Assembly (NCBI RefSeq): GCF_015832195.1 | Contig: NC_052033.1 | Location: forward strand, 5,518,001-5,582,000 | Length of the DNA stretch: 64,000 bases | Direction: 5' to 3' | From: Motacilla alba alba | Lineage: Eukaryota > Chordata > Aves > Passeriformes > Motacillidae | Part shown: positions 1 to 11,649 of the stretch, piece after piece | How the letters are laid out: each line of letters starts with the position of its first letter | Position numbering within the stretch: position 1 is the first letter of the stretch | Made by a program: the position numbers and the translations under genes | Notes under the pieces: model-generated | Seen by the model: only the letters and a program-made list of their open reading frames with translations | Databases searched by the model: none | Told to the model about the DNA's origin: nothing

Positions 1-349
1 TGTCACTGTGGGGCCACAGTGGCACCAATGGCGGCCTCAGAAACTTTGCAGGGGCTCTCAGCGCTTTCCGCTCCGAGGCCACCTTCGTGTGCCTGCTGTC
101 CCCATGTCCCGAGAGTCACCCGAGTGCCAGCAGCGCTGAGGATGCCCCAGGGGCACGGTGCCCTTCAGCTGCAAAGCTGCCACCAAAGGAGCCGCAAGCA
201 GCCAGCGCAGGCAGCGTCTCTGCTGGGCACAGGAGGACGTTCGTGTCCCCCAGCAGGCAATTTCTGCAGGACTCATTTGCTCTCCGTGCCCCGCCCGCTG
301 CCCGCGGATCGCCCCCGTTTCCAGGCGCTGACAGCCCCTGTCCCGACAG

Positions 350-3300
350 GCCCTGCCCCCGGGGGACGTGGAGCACTGGTTCCAGCAGGTGGTGGCGGCC
401 GTGGAGGGCGCGGGCAGCGAGGGGGGCTCGGGCCGGGGCCAGCACACAGCGCGGCTGGAGAGGATCTACCACGGCCTCCTGGGCTCCGTGCCCGCAGGTG
501 AGCCCAGGCTGGCACCCCACGGGGACAGGGAGCCCTCGTGTCCCCACTGTGTCCCTCCATCGCTCCTGCCTGTGCCCCGGCCTCCCCCTTTCAGTTCTCC
601 CTCCCAGCGGCGGTGCAGACACTTGGTGGTGGCTCGCTCGGTGAGAGCAGGGGCCGCACAGCCTCGCATCTGGCCAGGAACTCTGGGCTGGGAGAGCCCC
701 AGGGCTGCCCCAGGCAGTGCTCGGTGCTGGGGCTCGTGCTCCTGGGTGGGGAAATGCTCCCAGCATCCCTGTTTTCCCAGGGAATGCTCCCCAGGAAGGG
801 CTGCAGGGGACCCCTCTGCCCAACCCCAGCATCAGCTTCCACCTGTGGACAGAAGATGAGCAGCTCTGTGAGTGCCCCGGGGCTGGGGGTGCTGGCTGGG
901 CTCTGAGCCTGGGGGTCCTGTCCCAGAGGGGTCCCTCAGCCCTGCCCCTTGGGCAGAGTTTGGGCACTGTCCCAAGCCAAGCTCGTGGAGATCGGTGCTG
1001 CCTGCCCCAGGCCTCCTTCAGGGTGTGGAGGGGGAAGGAGCTGGGGCTGCAGCAGGGCGTGCCCAGAGTACCTGGCTCTGCCGTGGGTGCCCCTGGAGCC
1101 CTGGCAGTGTCCAAAGCCAGGCTGCACGGAGCTGTGAGCAGCCCTGCTCCGGTGGAAGGTGTCCCTGCCATGGCAGGGTGTGGGAATGGGGATGATCCGC
1201 AGGGTCCCCTCCAACCCGAGCCACTCCGGGGTCCTGGGACTGGAGCGGCGCCGGGCTCTCTCAGCGGGAAGCGGGGCTGAGGACTGGCTGCCCTCGGAGC
1301 CCTCAGCTCTGCGGGTTCCCGGGGAGGAGGGAGCCGGGGCGGGAGCGGGCCGAGCCCGCCTGTGCCCCTCTCCCCGCTCAGGCGCTCCGTGCCCGCAGGG
1401 AAGGAGCTGGTGCTGTTCCTGCGCCCGCTGTCGCAGAGCTGCGAGCCCGAGTGCCTGGGGCAGGAGCTGGAGCCCGTGGAGATGCCGGACGTGCTCCCGG
1501 GCTGCGGCTGCTGCGGCCAGAGCCGCTTCTCCGTGCTGTCCACCGACAGCGGCATCGAGCGGGACCTGCCCGCGCCGGAGGAGCCGTGCGCGCCCTGCGC
1601 CGAGCGCTCCCGGCTGCACAGGAAGGGCGGCATCAAGAAAAAGCCGTCCCCGCTGGACGGCGCGGCCTTCCTGCAGGCCGGCAGCGCTGTGCCCGGCGGG
1701 AAGCCCCCCGGGAAGCCCCCCGGGAGCGCGGGGATGCCCCCCGAGCCCGCGGGCCCGCTCCAGAGGCTGCGCACCGCCCGCGTGCTGCTGCTGGGGGACG
1801 ATCGCGTCCTGGGCCGCCTGGCACGGGCCTTCCACTCCCTCAGGTACCCGCGGCCAGCCGGGCTCGGGGGCACGGCAGCACCGGCCCCGCAGGCTGCGGG
1901 AGCAGCCAGGGCGGCTGGGGGCGGGCCGGGGCTCCGCGGGGCCCGGGGCGGGCTGGGGTCCCGAGCTCGGCTCCCAAACGCACCCGAGTGTCACTGGCGG
2001 CTCTGTGGCCCGAGAGATGCACGCAGCCGGTGCTCGGCCCTGTCCGGGGGCTCGGGTACACGAACAACAAACGAGGCGACGGGAAAAACCCTACAGAGAA
2101 GCTGTTTCCCAGCTGGCTGTCCCCAGCTGCTTCCCCCGGGTGGGTGACACTGTGGGCAGCCTGGGGGCAGCGCTGGGTGCGCAGGGACACCAGGCCCTGA
2201 GAAAAACCTCCCCGAGGCTCCCCACCACCTCCCCTTGCTTGATTTGGGAGCCCAGGGCGCATCGTGGGAACGGAGGCAGCGAGGGGGGCCCGTGGCAGAG
2301 CAGCCGCAGTGTCCAGCCGTGCCCAGCCTGCCCGGGAGCCACCCTCTGCCCCTTCCCTCGGGACATCTCCGCTCGCCTTTCAGGAAACGGGAAGCCCGGC
2401 GAGCGTTCCTGACGCCCAGGCTGGACCTGCAGTTCTACCACATCCCCGTGGTGCCGGGGCAGCCCCAGCCCTCCGCTGCCGCCGTGAGTGCCGGGGAGAG
2501 CCGGGGATCGGGAATTCCTGCCTGTCCAGGGGATGGGAGCTTGGGGAGAGCAGGGGATCGGGAATTCCCGCCCGTACGAGGGATGGGAGCTTGGGGAAAG
2601 CAGGGAATCAGAAATTCCTGCCTGTCCAGGGGATGGGAGCTTGGGGATCAGGAATTCCCGCCTGTCCAGGAGATGGGAGCTTGGGGAGAGCCAGCAATCA
2701 GGAATTCCCGGCCCTGGCCCCAGAGCAGGGAGGGTGGGAGCCAACACGGAGCTGCTGGGCGCAGTTTGGGGTCACAGCCCCTTCAGCTCTGCTTCCTGGC
2801 CTGAGCTGCAGAGGGATCCCTGAGGTTTGGCCGAGGACGGCTGCTTTTCCCACCCCCGAATGCGGAGGGGAGGCAGCTGCTGCTCACTGAGGGCTTTGCC
2901 TCCTTGGCCATGGCCCCGGGTTTAGGTCTCTGAGTCTCTCCTTGTGGTTTATGTCAGGCACATCCCTTGCCCTTGGGCAGAGGTAAAGAAACAATTGCAT
3001 TTAGGGTATTTTAAGCTGGTCCAGCGCTGCTGTGACCCCTGACAAGCAGGCTGTTAAAAACCAGAATTCCTTCTTTTCACTCCTCAGGGAAGTTTTGTGC
3101 TGGAGCGCTTGCTAAATGAGTCTGAGCAGGGAAAGGGAAGGGATGGGGAATGTCACAGCTCTCTACCTCCTCATGGCTCCTGATGTGCTGAGCCCCCTGC
3201 TCCTCCTTGGCAGCAGGAAGCTTCCCGGGAGTGTGAGCCACGTCCCACAGGAGCTGGGTTTAGGGCTGGAAGTGCTGGGAGGGGCTCTCCAGAACCTTCT

Positions 3301-6300
3301 CCTCAGGTTCTGCTCAGTACAAGCCCAGGAAAAGCCAGCAGCCCCCAGGCTGTGGCTCTGAGCTGTGTTTCCCTGCAGGAGCACGCTGGCCCCGAGGAGC
3401 TGTGCGAGGTGGCCAGGTACCTGGGCAGGGCTGACCCCTGGTACGAGAGCAACATCAACACCCTGTGCCACATGATCCCCAAGCTGGCCACCATGGTACG
3501 AGGAAAACCTTCCCGTGTCCCTGGGGAAACACCTGCAGCCCCTGAGGAGGGCACTGAGCCCTGCGGGGCTCTCCATCCCCAGAGAGATTTCCCCTCCAAA
3601 CCCTCCCCCGACAGAGATTTCCCCTCCAAACCCTCCCCAGGCCCTGCAGGGCTCTCCAAACCCTCCCCAGGCCCTGCAGGGCTCTCCAGCCCAGGCAGAG
3701 ATTTCCCCTCCAAACCCTCCCCAGGCCCTGCAGGGCTCTCCAGCCCAGGCAGAGATTTCCCCTCCAAACCCTCCCCAGGAGGTGTCCGTGTCTGACACTG
3801 CTCCAGCCCACAAGAGCCATTTGCTGTGCTGGGTTTTTTTGACCAGGGGACAGGAAATGGCAGATTTCAAGACAGAAACCTTCTGCTGAAATCCCCCCAG
3901 CTGTCATTTCCCGGCAGCTGGAGCCACCGCTGCCAGCCCACACAGAAAGGGCTGCGGGTGGGCGCAGCTCCCGCTCCCTGTGAGCGGCGGGGCCAGAGCG
4001 CAGCTCATCCCTCACCCGGCGTCCAGGAAGGCGTGAGACCTTGTGGCAGGGTTTTTGAGAAGTGACGGGGGCTGAGCCAGCCTGTGGTTTGCCCCCCAGC
4101 CGTCGTCGCCCAGCAGGGCCCTGGTGACCGACCCGTTCCTCACCGACGTCATCGCCTACTACGCCCGCATGGGCACCCAGCCCGTCTGCTTCCAGGTGCA
4201 CTCTGTCAAGGTGGGTGGCACGGCTGGCACGGCCCCGGGCCCCCAGCAGCCCTGCAGGGGCTGGCAGAGCTGGGCAGAGCCAGCGGGGTTGGGGCTCCCA
4301 GCAGATCCCAGCCTGCATTCCCATTTCCCCAGCCCATCCCTCCCTGCCAGCTCCTGCAGCTGGAGCCAGTGTCCCTGGCAGGGCCGTTTGGGAATCCCGG
4401 CTCAGCAGAGGGAGCCTCGGAATCCCCCACAGGGTCAGGGATGTCCCGCTCTGCCGGGCTCGGGGTGCTCAGGATCCCTGAACCCCTCCTGCTGTAGGTG
4501 CTGGGCTCTGCAGGGCTCTGCTGAGCAGTTTGCCCCAGCTCCCCGTGCCTGCAGGGGTGAGCAGGGCTCTGCTGAGCAGTTTGCCCCAGCTCCCCGTGCC
4601 CGCAGGGGCTTTGTGGGGCTCTGCTGAGCAGTTTGCCCCAGCTCCCCGTGCCCGCAGGGGCTCTGTGGGGCTCTGCTGAGCAGTTTGCCCCAGCTCCCCG
4701 TGCCCGCAGGGGCTTTGTGGGGCTCTGCTGAGCAGTTTGCCCCAGCTCCCCGTGCCCGCAGGGGCTCTGCAGGGCTCTGCTGAGCAGTTTGCCCCAGCTC
4801 CCCGTGCCTGCAGGGGCTCTGCAGGGCTCTGCTGAGCAGTTTGCCCCAGCTCCCCGTGCCTGCAGGGGTGAGCAGGGCTCTGCTGAGCAGTTTGCCCCAG
4901 CTCCCCGTGCCTGCAGGGGCTCTGTGGGGCTCTGCTGAGCAGTTTGCCCCAGCTCCCCGTGCCTGCAGGGGCTCTGCAGGGCTTCCTGCAGCACCTTTGA
5001 TTGATTTCCTGCCAGCTTTGCTCTCGGGTGCTATCAAAGCGAGGCCTGGCATTTGATAGGAGAGCAAAGAAGGGCTAAATTGGGGCGTACGACATTAACC
5101 CTTCCCTCCCTGCTCCTCTGGCAGCCCCGGCAGCCCCTCCAGGGGCTGGCTGTGGGGCCATGAGTGGCTGGGACAGGGTCTCCAGGACCTGCTCTGCACA
5201 TCTTGCCCAGGACAGGCCCGTGAAAAGGGAACAATCCCTGGGGCTGGGCTGAGCTGCCCATCGAGGGTGGGTTAAAGAGAAGCTCAAGTGTCCCCTGAAG
5301 CCCAGCAGCAGCTCGGCCTGGGCTGGGGAAGCGCTCCTGGGGATGTGGGAGTGACTCATCCCTGAGGGCACAGTGACATCCAGCGGCAGGGATGGCTGCC
5401 GTGGCTCGGCTGGCCAGGTCCCCGCGCTCCTGGCGAGGCCCGCCACCCTCCTGGAGCTCAGGAAACGGAGCCAGGGCAGCTGCCCCACCCCACAGGAGCC
5501 CCGAGGGCCATGGTCAGCCCCAGCTGCCCCGTGGCTGCTCTGGAGAAGCTGCCCAGGCTACAAGCCTGGTGTGACACCTCAGGGCGACAGAGGAGACGTC
5601 CTCAGGGCTGTTCCTCCCAGGGATGATCCTCCCAGGGATGATCCTCCCAGGGCTGTTCCTCCCAGGGATGTGTCTCTCAGGGATGTTCCTGTCAGGAATA
5701 TTCCTCCCAGGGTTGTTCCTCTCAGGGCTGTTCCTCTCAGGGCTGCTCCTCTCAGGGCTGTGTCTCCCAGGGCTGTTCCTCTCAGGGTGTTCCTCTCAGG
5801 GCTGTTCCTTTCAGGGCTGTTCCTCTCTTTCAGGTCCTGTTCCAGGACCCAGCACAGGACCCAGCTGAGGACGTGTTCCTGACGGAGCTGCTGACCCAGG
5901 TGCAGGACAGCCCCTCGCACAGAGGTGTGTGTGTGTCCCCAGCCCCAGCCCGGGCAGGGCTCCTGCCATCCCCAGGTCCCACCCCTCAGCCTGCAGAGCT
6001 CCATGGACAATATTCCTTGTTCCTGGCACGACTCCCCTGCCCCTGGCCACCTCCCTCCCTCCTCTCCCAGGAGATGAGGCTGATGCAAGCCCCGGTGGCT
6101 CTGGCTCAGCCAGGGGCTGTGGTCAGCGCCTGTGGTCGCTCCAGGACGCTCGGGGGCTGGACCTGACCCTGATGTAGCTGAGGAATCAAGCTGGGCTTCC
6201 CAGCCAGATGTTTTCCTGTTAGAAATCCAGTTTCCTCGAGCTGCCAGGGATGGAACAGGAGGGCTTGGAGGCTGTTCCAGCAGTGCCACCCTGCTCCTCC

Positions 6301-9300
6301 GTCAGTGCACTGGGTGCCCAGGCCAGTGGGGATTTGTCGCTGAGGCTGGCACAGAGCCTGCAGCGAGTCTGTCCCACTGGCACAGAGCCTCAGCTGCCAA
6401 GAGAGGGACAGAAGGGACAAAGTGTGACAGGAGGCCGCGGTGGGACCCTGCGGGGGCTCAGCCCGAGGGGGGATCCCTCTCTGCTGAGCACAGACGGCTG
6501 GGACGAGGGAGAGTCAACCCTCCCGCTTCCCTCCTGGCAGAGCCGAGCACGACCAAGAGGAAAAGCACCCTGGACGGGCCTGGCATGGATCTGACAGTGA
6601 CCTGCAGGAGGGTGAGTGGGGCTCCTGCACCCCGGCCTCTGCTCCAGCAGGGCACAGATCTCCTGAAAGGGGACAGACCCTTCTCTTTCCGCTGGAATGC
6701 TGGCCAGCAGGGACAGAGGGGCTGTGCTGAACCTGTTAGCTCCCCTGGGCTGGTGGCAAGCTGTGCCCAGTGCTGCCAGGGCACTCCAGGGCACTGCCAG
6801 GGCATTCCAGGGCACTGCCAGGGCATTCCCAGGGCATTCCAGGGCACTGTCAGAACATTCCCAGGGCCCTCCAGGGCACTCCAGCACTCTGCCCCTTGCC
6901 CACAGGTTGTGCTCAGCGAGCGGCAGAAGGAGCTGGCGCTGTCGCTGCGCTCCACGGGCCTGCTGATGAAAGCCATCCCTGCCGAGGAGGCTCGAGGTGG
7001 GTTCTCCCTGCTCCCCGGGGTTTCTGGTGCCAGTGCAGTAAATCTGCCCACGGCCCTTGGTGCCAGCTGTGCCTGGGCTCTGGGGGTGGAACCAGTGACA
7101 GGAATATTGGTGTTCCCATGGTCCGGTTGGGGTTTTCTCAGGAATGACTGAGGCTCAGACAGGATTTCAGCATCTCCCCTCTGCTCCAGCCTTCCTCTTC
7201 CAGCTGCCCCTTAGCACAGCCCCTGAGCTTTCCACCCCGGGCACGATCCCACACGACTCCCGTGCCCTTGGGGCCTGCTGGAGCCCCAGCAGCGTGTCCA
7301 CAGTCAGTGCACCCAAACGTGGGGGGAGAGAGCTGAGCTGAGGCTGTGCCACGGCCCAGACCAAGCCTCTGCTTCTGTCCCAGACCTGGGCTGCCTGACT
7401 GTGACCATCACCGAAATCGTCAGGACCAGCAACTTGGCGGGACGCTCGTTCTCAGTGAGTACCCCTGGGATCCTCGGATCCCTTCGGCAGCAGGGAAAGG
7501 GGAGCCCTGCGGGGAGGAGAGGCCTCTGGGGCCACCCCGGGATTGTTTTCTGTGGGAAAGTCTGGATGTTTGAGCCACAGCCCCAGACACCTGGGTGCCA
7601 TCCCTGCTGGTCACTGCCCTCCCTGCTGGTCACTGCCCTCCCTGCTGGTCACTGCCACCCCTGCTGGTCACTCTCATCCCTGCTGGTCACTGCTCTCCCT
7701 GCTGGTCTGTGCCCTCCCTGCTGGTCAGTGCCCTCCCTGCTGGTCACTGCTGTCCCTGCTGGTCACTGCTGTCCCTGCTGGTCACTGCTCTCCCTGCTGG
7801 TCACTCTCATCCCTGCTGGTCTGTGCCCTCCCTGCTGGTCAGTGCCCTCCCTGCTGGTCACTGCTCTCCCTGCTGGTCACTGCCACCCCTGCTGGTCACT
7901 CTCATCCCTGCTGGTCACTGCTGTCCCTGCTGGTCAGTGCCATCCCTGCTGGTCACTGCTGTCCCTGCTGGTCACTGCTGTCCCTGCTGGTCAGTGCCAT
8001 CCCTGCTGGTCACTCTCATCCCTGCTGGTCACTGCTGTCCCTGCTGGTCAGTGCCATCCCTGCTGGTCACTCTCATCCCTGCTGGTCACTGCCGTCCCTG
8101 CTGGTCAGTGCCCTCCCTGCTGGTCAGTGCCAGGTTCTGAATACAGAGAAAGCATTTGCTTTGTGTCACATCTGAGGTTAAAACAGAGAACTGTCATTTT
8201 CTGTCCCTGTCACACCCAGCACGCAGCCCAGGGAGGGGAGGAGCCCCCTCAGCAGGCTGTCCCCCCTCTCCCCATCCAGGCTGTGGCAAACAGGTTCAGA
8301 ACACGCAGCATCAAGGTCAGGAGCCCAGAGCAGAGACCCTTCACGGTGCAGCTGGACAAGGACAGCAGGAGAACCTACAGGGACGTGATCGGGTGAGACG
8401 CCCGGGGTGCCAGCTCTGCACATCCCCCTGCCTGCCCTCCTGTCAGGGAGCCCTGATCCTCACCCCTGACAGAGCCCCACGCCCTTCTCCAGGGACAGCA
8501 CACCACACTGGGGCTCTCCTACATTTGTGTTTGGGGAGGTGGTGTGAGGAATGGAATGGTTCTTTGCACAAAAGGTGCTGTCGTTGAGGCAGGAGGAAAG
8601 CGGGCACCTCCAGGGGCAAGGAGAGCTGAGATCCCCCAGTGATGAATGGTGCCAGGGTGCTGAGATCCCCCAGTGATGAATGGTGCCAGGGTGCTGAGAT
8701 CTCCCTGCAGTGATGAACTGTTCCAGGGTGCTGAGATCTTCCTGCAGTGATGAATGGTGCCAGGGTGCTGAGATCCCCCAGTGATGAATGGTGCCAGGGT
8801 GCTGAGATCCCCCAGTGATGAATGGTGCCAGGGTGCTGAGATCTCCCCAGTGATGAATGGTGCCAGGGTGCTGAGATCCCCCCAGTGATGAATGGTGCCA
8901 GGGTGCTGAGATCTCCCTGCAGTGATGAATGGTGCCAGGGTGCTGAGATCCCCCGAGTGATGAATGGTGCCAGGGTGCTGAGATCCCCCAGTGATGAATG
9001 GTGCCAGGGTGCTGAGATCCCCCAGTGATGAATGGTGCCAGGGTGCTGAGATCCCCCAGTGATGAATGGTGCCAGGGTGCTGAGATCTCCCCAGTGATGA
9101 ACTGTTCCAGGGTGCTGAGATCTCCCTGCAGTGATGAATGGTGCCAGGGTGCTGAGATCTCCCTGCAGTGATGAATGGTGCCAGGGTGCTGAGATCTCCC
9201 TGCAGTGATGAATGGTGCCAGGGTGCTGAGATCTCCCTGCAGTGATGAACTGTTCCAGGGTGCTGAGATCCCCCGAGTGATGAATGGTGCCAGGGTGCTG

Positions 9301-9980
9301 AGATCTCCTGAGTGATGAATGGTGCCAGGGTGCTGAGATCCCCCAGTGATGAACTGTGCCAGGGTGCTGAGATCCCCCAGTGATGAATGGTGCCAGGGTG
9401 CTGAGATCTCCCCAGTGATGAACTGTTCCAGGGTGCTGATGCTCCCTGCAGTGACTGCATCCCTCCCCCGGCTCTCCAGCAGCTGCAGGGCAGGGAGAGG
9501 ACCCAGCCCGTGGACAGGGCCAGGGTTAATGTGCCTGGAGAGCTGCAGGGACACGGGATGTGCTGACGGCTCAAGGTCCAGCCACCCAAACTGTGAATTC
9601 CCGGGTCACACTGAGCCAGGCTCAGGACCTCGGGTGTGGTCAAACACTGGCACGCAGCAGCAGCAGCAGCAGCTCATCTCTGCAGCCAAACCCAGCTGCA
9701 GAAAGCATAAATGCAGCTGGCCTGGCAGCGGGAGAGCCCTGCCCCAGAGGCAGGGGGAGAGCCGGGGTTTGCTGGGCGATCACACTGGAACATGCCGCAG
9801 CAAATTGCTCTGTGCCCTTCCAGCCTGGAGGTGTCTCCCTGCCTCGAGCCCAGCTACTGCCTGCAGAAGACGAGGACCACGAAATTCAGCCCTCAGGAAA
9901 CAGAAGACGTGGGGCTCGTGAAATTCCTGCCCAGGTCTCTGCTGCTGCCCATCAACACTTTTGCAGGAGTCATCCCGTGA
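350..9980 (+). CDS. PIK3R6: PIK3R6, phosphoinositide 3-kinase gamma regulatory subunit (3' part)
   Basis: PIK3R6 (p84/p87) is the adaptor of the class IB kinase p110-gamma and links it to G-beta-gamma at the plasma membrane. Twelve coding exons keep frame: 350-497, 781-867, 1399-1843, 2384-2483, 3379-3495, 4100-4210, 5834-5924, 6541-6611, 6906-6996, 7384-7454, 8280-8392 and 9824-9980. Together they give 533 residues plus a stop; the human protein is about 750, so the N-terminal exons lie before the window. Visible landmarks are FHLWTEDEQLW, the block VLSTDSGIERDLP in the large third exon, KGGIKK, VLLLGDDRVLGRLARAFHSLR (split), DPWYESNINTLC, the TDPFLTDVIAYYARMGTQP block, VTITEIVRTSNLAGRSFS, and the C-terminus LLLPINTFAGVIP. 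The C-terminal half is the region linked to G-beta-gamma binding in this family (known, not shown here). The sister gene PIK3R5 (p101) fits much less well. Almost every intron carries a minisatellite. Confidence 0.95.
1150..1225 (+). mobile_element. CR1 LINE 3'-tail fragment
   Basis: The segment runs from GGTGTCCCTGCCATGGCAGG to the GGTCCCCTCCAACCC stretch. This is the usual order at the 3' end of avian CR1 retrotransposons, and it is diverged. It lies in a PIK3R6 intron. The terminal octamer repeat is not kept. Confidence 0.6.
2500..2720. repeat. minisatellite, about 50-bp unit
   Basis: Four to five imperfect copies of a unit containing GGAATTCCTGCCTGTCCAGG and ATGGGAGCTTGGGG follow the PIK3R6 exon ending at 2483. 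One copy is shortened. Confidence 0.85.
3580..3780. repeat. minisatellite in PIK3R6 intron
   Basis: Imperfect copies alternate AGATTTCCCCTCCAAACCCT with CCAGGCCCTGCAGGGCTCTC. The array lies just after the exon ending at 3495. Confidence 0.8.
4505..4985. repeat. 52-bp minisatellite, about 9 copies
   Basis: The core GAGCAGTTTGCCCCAGCTCC recurs every 52 bases, from about 4523 to 4939. Copies differ by a few substitutions only, which suggests recent expansion or homogenisation. The array is in a PIK3R6 intron. Confidence 0.95.
5595..5832. repeat. 15-bp minisatellite abutting a splice acceptor
   Basis: About 15 copies of GGCTGTTCCTCTCAG-like units run into the pyrimidine tract and AG of the PIK3R6 exon starting at 5834. 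Each unit ends in a pyrimidine run plus CAG, so the array presents many acceptor-like sites in a row. Confidence 0.9.
6770..6885. repeat. short tandem array of GGGCATTCCA-type units
   Basis: Units of about 10-11 bases (CCAGGGCACTG and CCAGGGCATTC) recur roughly ten times just upstream of the PIK3R6 exon at 6906. Confidence 0.8.
7600..8130. repeat. 19-bp minisatellite, about 28 copies
   Basis: The unit CCCTGCTGGTCACTGCTGT recurs at a strict 19-base period with variation mainly in the last few positions. It fills most of the intron between the PIK3R6 exons 7384-7454 and 8280-8392. It has no in-phase stop, so it gives spurious long reading frames. Confidence 0.97.
8625..9438. repeat. 34-37-bp minisatellite, about 24 copies
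   Basis: The core is CAGTGATGAATGGTGCCAGG followed by GTGCTGAGATC. Copies alternate between a short linker (CCCC) and a longer one (TCCCTGCAG), giving 34-37-base spacing. It occupies the last PIK3R6 intron. Confidence 0.97.
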
Positions 9981-11640
9981 AGGAGACGGGAGAAGGAGCT
10001 GTGAGAAGGAGCTGTGAGCTCTGGGGCCAGCACAGAGCACGCGGGGGAAGAAAGCACACTAAAAGCCACCAGTGGTGACTTCACACGGCAACGGTGTGAG
10101 GAGCTGCCCCAGGAGAGGGGGCTTGGAGGACACAGCCATGTCCTGCTGTGGCAGTGTGACAATGGCCCCACGCCCCTGCCAAGGGCACAGCCCTGCCCTG
10201 CTGTGGCAGTGTGACAATGGCCCCACGCCCCTGCCAAGGGCACGGCCACACTGCAGGACCGAGCTTTCACCTTTTGCACGAGTCGGGGAGAAGCTCTGAG
10301 CTCTCCATTCAGGAGGAGGGAGGAGGATCCGTGGGAGGTGGCGCTGCCTGTCCTGGCGAGCCCAGCGCAGCCGGCAGCAGCAGGGGCTCTTTGGGGACGT
10401 CTCGCAGCCCAGCAGGGCCAGGTTTTCACCTCACAGGCCAAACGCTGTCGGTGCTCCCCTGTGCCAGACTCGGGCAGCAAACACTGTGTCCCTGAAGGAA
10501 GCTGGGGGGGACAGGAGCTCTTGGCACCTCAGGAAACCCCTGCGGGAGCAGCTGTTGCTGTTGGGACCGTGTGGGCTTTAAGGGGTGACCCCTCTGCACC
10601 CCTCTGCCTCTTCGGGGCGTCCCTCTGGGGTTTGCACGCACAAAGCAAAGGCTCAAAAAGCCAAAAGGCTTGGAGCTGGGCTGGGGTGTGGGCTGGTGTC
10701 CAGAGCTTGCTCTGTACAGCTGTAAATCGTGTAGATGGATGATAAATTATTTGTATAGGTGTCACAGATGACTTGTACCGGAGGGCGCAATCCTTTCAGT
10801 GCCGACTGAAAGAAATTAAGACAAAGCCAAGCTGAAGCTGCCAGCCGGTGGTTGTTGTCTGTTTGCACGGCTGGGATGCTCAGGAGCTCCACCCGAACGT
10901 CAGGTTCAGCTCTTCCCTGAGCCCTGAACACTGCCCAGAGAGGGTTTGGAGGTGCCTCACTGGGGATATTCCACACCCACCCGGACGCAGTCCCGTTCCA
11001 GGCGGCTCCCGTTGGCATTCCCCACGGCCCGGCGGGCCGGGATGAGGGCGAGCCCCGGCAGGGCCCCTCCGAGCCCGGTGGAACCGCAGCCGCCGCTCCA
11101 CGGTTTGTGCTCGGGCCAGAGGGGCGCTGCGGCCGCTTCCCTTCCAGCCCGAGCATCCCGGGATCCTGCGGGAGGGGACGCACCGGGCCACGCCCGTGCC
11201 GGTGCTGGGCCACTCCTGTGTCAGCACGGGCCATCCCCGTGCCAGTGCCAGGCCATTCCCGTGCCAGGCCATTCTGGTGTTGGTATTGGGCCATTCCGGT
11301 GTCGGTACCAGGCCATTCCCATGAGGTGCTGGGCCATTCTGGCACCGGGCCATCCCAGTGTCGGTCCTGGACCATCCCTGTGCCAGTGCCAGGCCATTCC
11401 GGTGCTGGTCCTGGGCCATTCCCATGCCGGTCCCGGGCCATTCCCGTGCCAGTGCCGGTCCGTTCTGGTCTTGGGCCATTCCCGGCCCGGCCTGCAGACT
11501 GCTCTGTGCCCCCACCAGTCCCAGGGCGGGGCAGGTGCGGCCAGGCCAGGGTTGCACCCAGGCTCAGGCTTCTGAAAACCACAAAGCGCAGGGCTCCAGG
11601 CACACTGCAGCTGCAAAAGGCATCCCAAGGGGAACACAAA
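9981..11640. other. PIK3R6 3' flank and intergenic sequence
   Basis: This interval probably holds the PIK3R6 3' UTR. No canonical AATAAA was found close to the stop. A two-copy repeat of about 60 bp lies at about 10135-10250. An AT-richer block with little repetition lies at about 10720-10830. No further coding exon was recognised. Confidence 0.6.
11195..11480. repeat. irregular minisatellite with GGGCCATTCCCGTGCC core
   Basis: About 14 irregular units combine GGCCATTCC with CGTGCCAGTGCC or GGTGTCGGTACC. It sits just upstream of the MFSD6L remnant, where that gene's missing N-terminal half would be expected. Confidence 0.85.
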
Positions 11641-11649
11641 ACTGCCACA

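Noticed and set aside
116..1994. Large minus-strand frames opposite PIK3R6 exons (585 and 352 codons)
   Set aside because: Shadows of GC-rich plus-strand exons, with no homology and no splice logic.
4505..4985. CRISPR-like or regulated array because of regular spacing
   Set aside because: The repeats are contiguous with no unique spacers; it is a eukaryotic minisatellite.
7401..9643. Reading frames of 181-374 codons on both strands across 7401-8396 and 8460-9643
   Set aside because: They are translations of the 19-bp and 34-37-bp minisatellites. The peptides are periodic with no family match, and real PIK3R6 exons flank them.
350..9980. PIK3R5 (p101) instead of PIK3R6
   Set aside because: The FHLW, STDSGIERDL, DPFLTDVIAYY and PINTFAGVIP segments match PIK3R6 closely and PIK3R5 only distantly.
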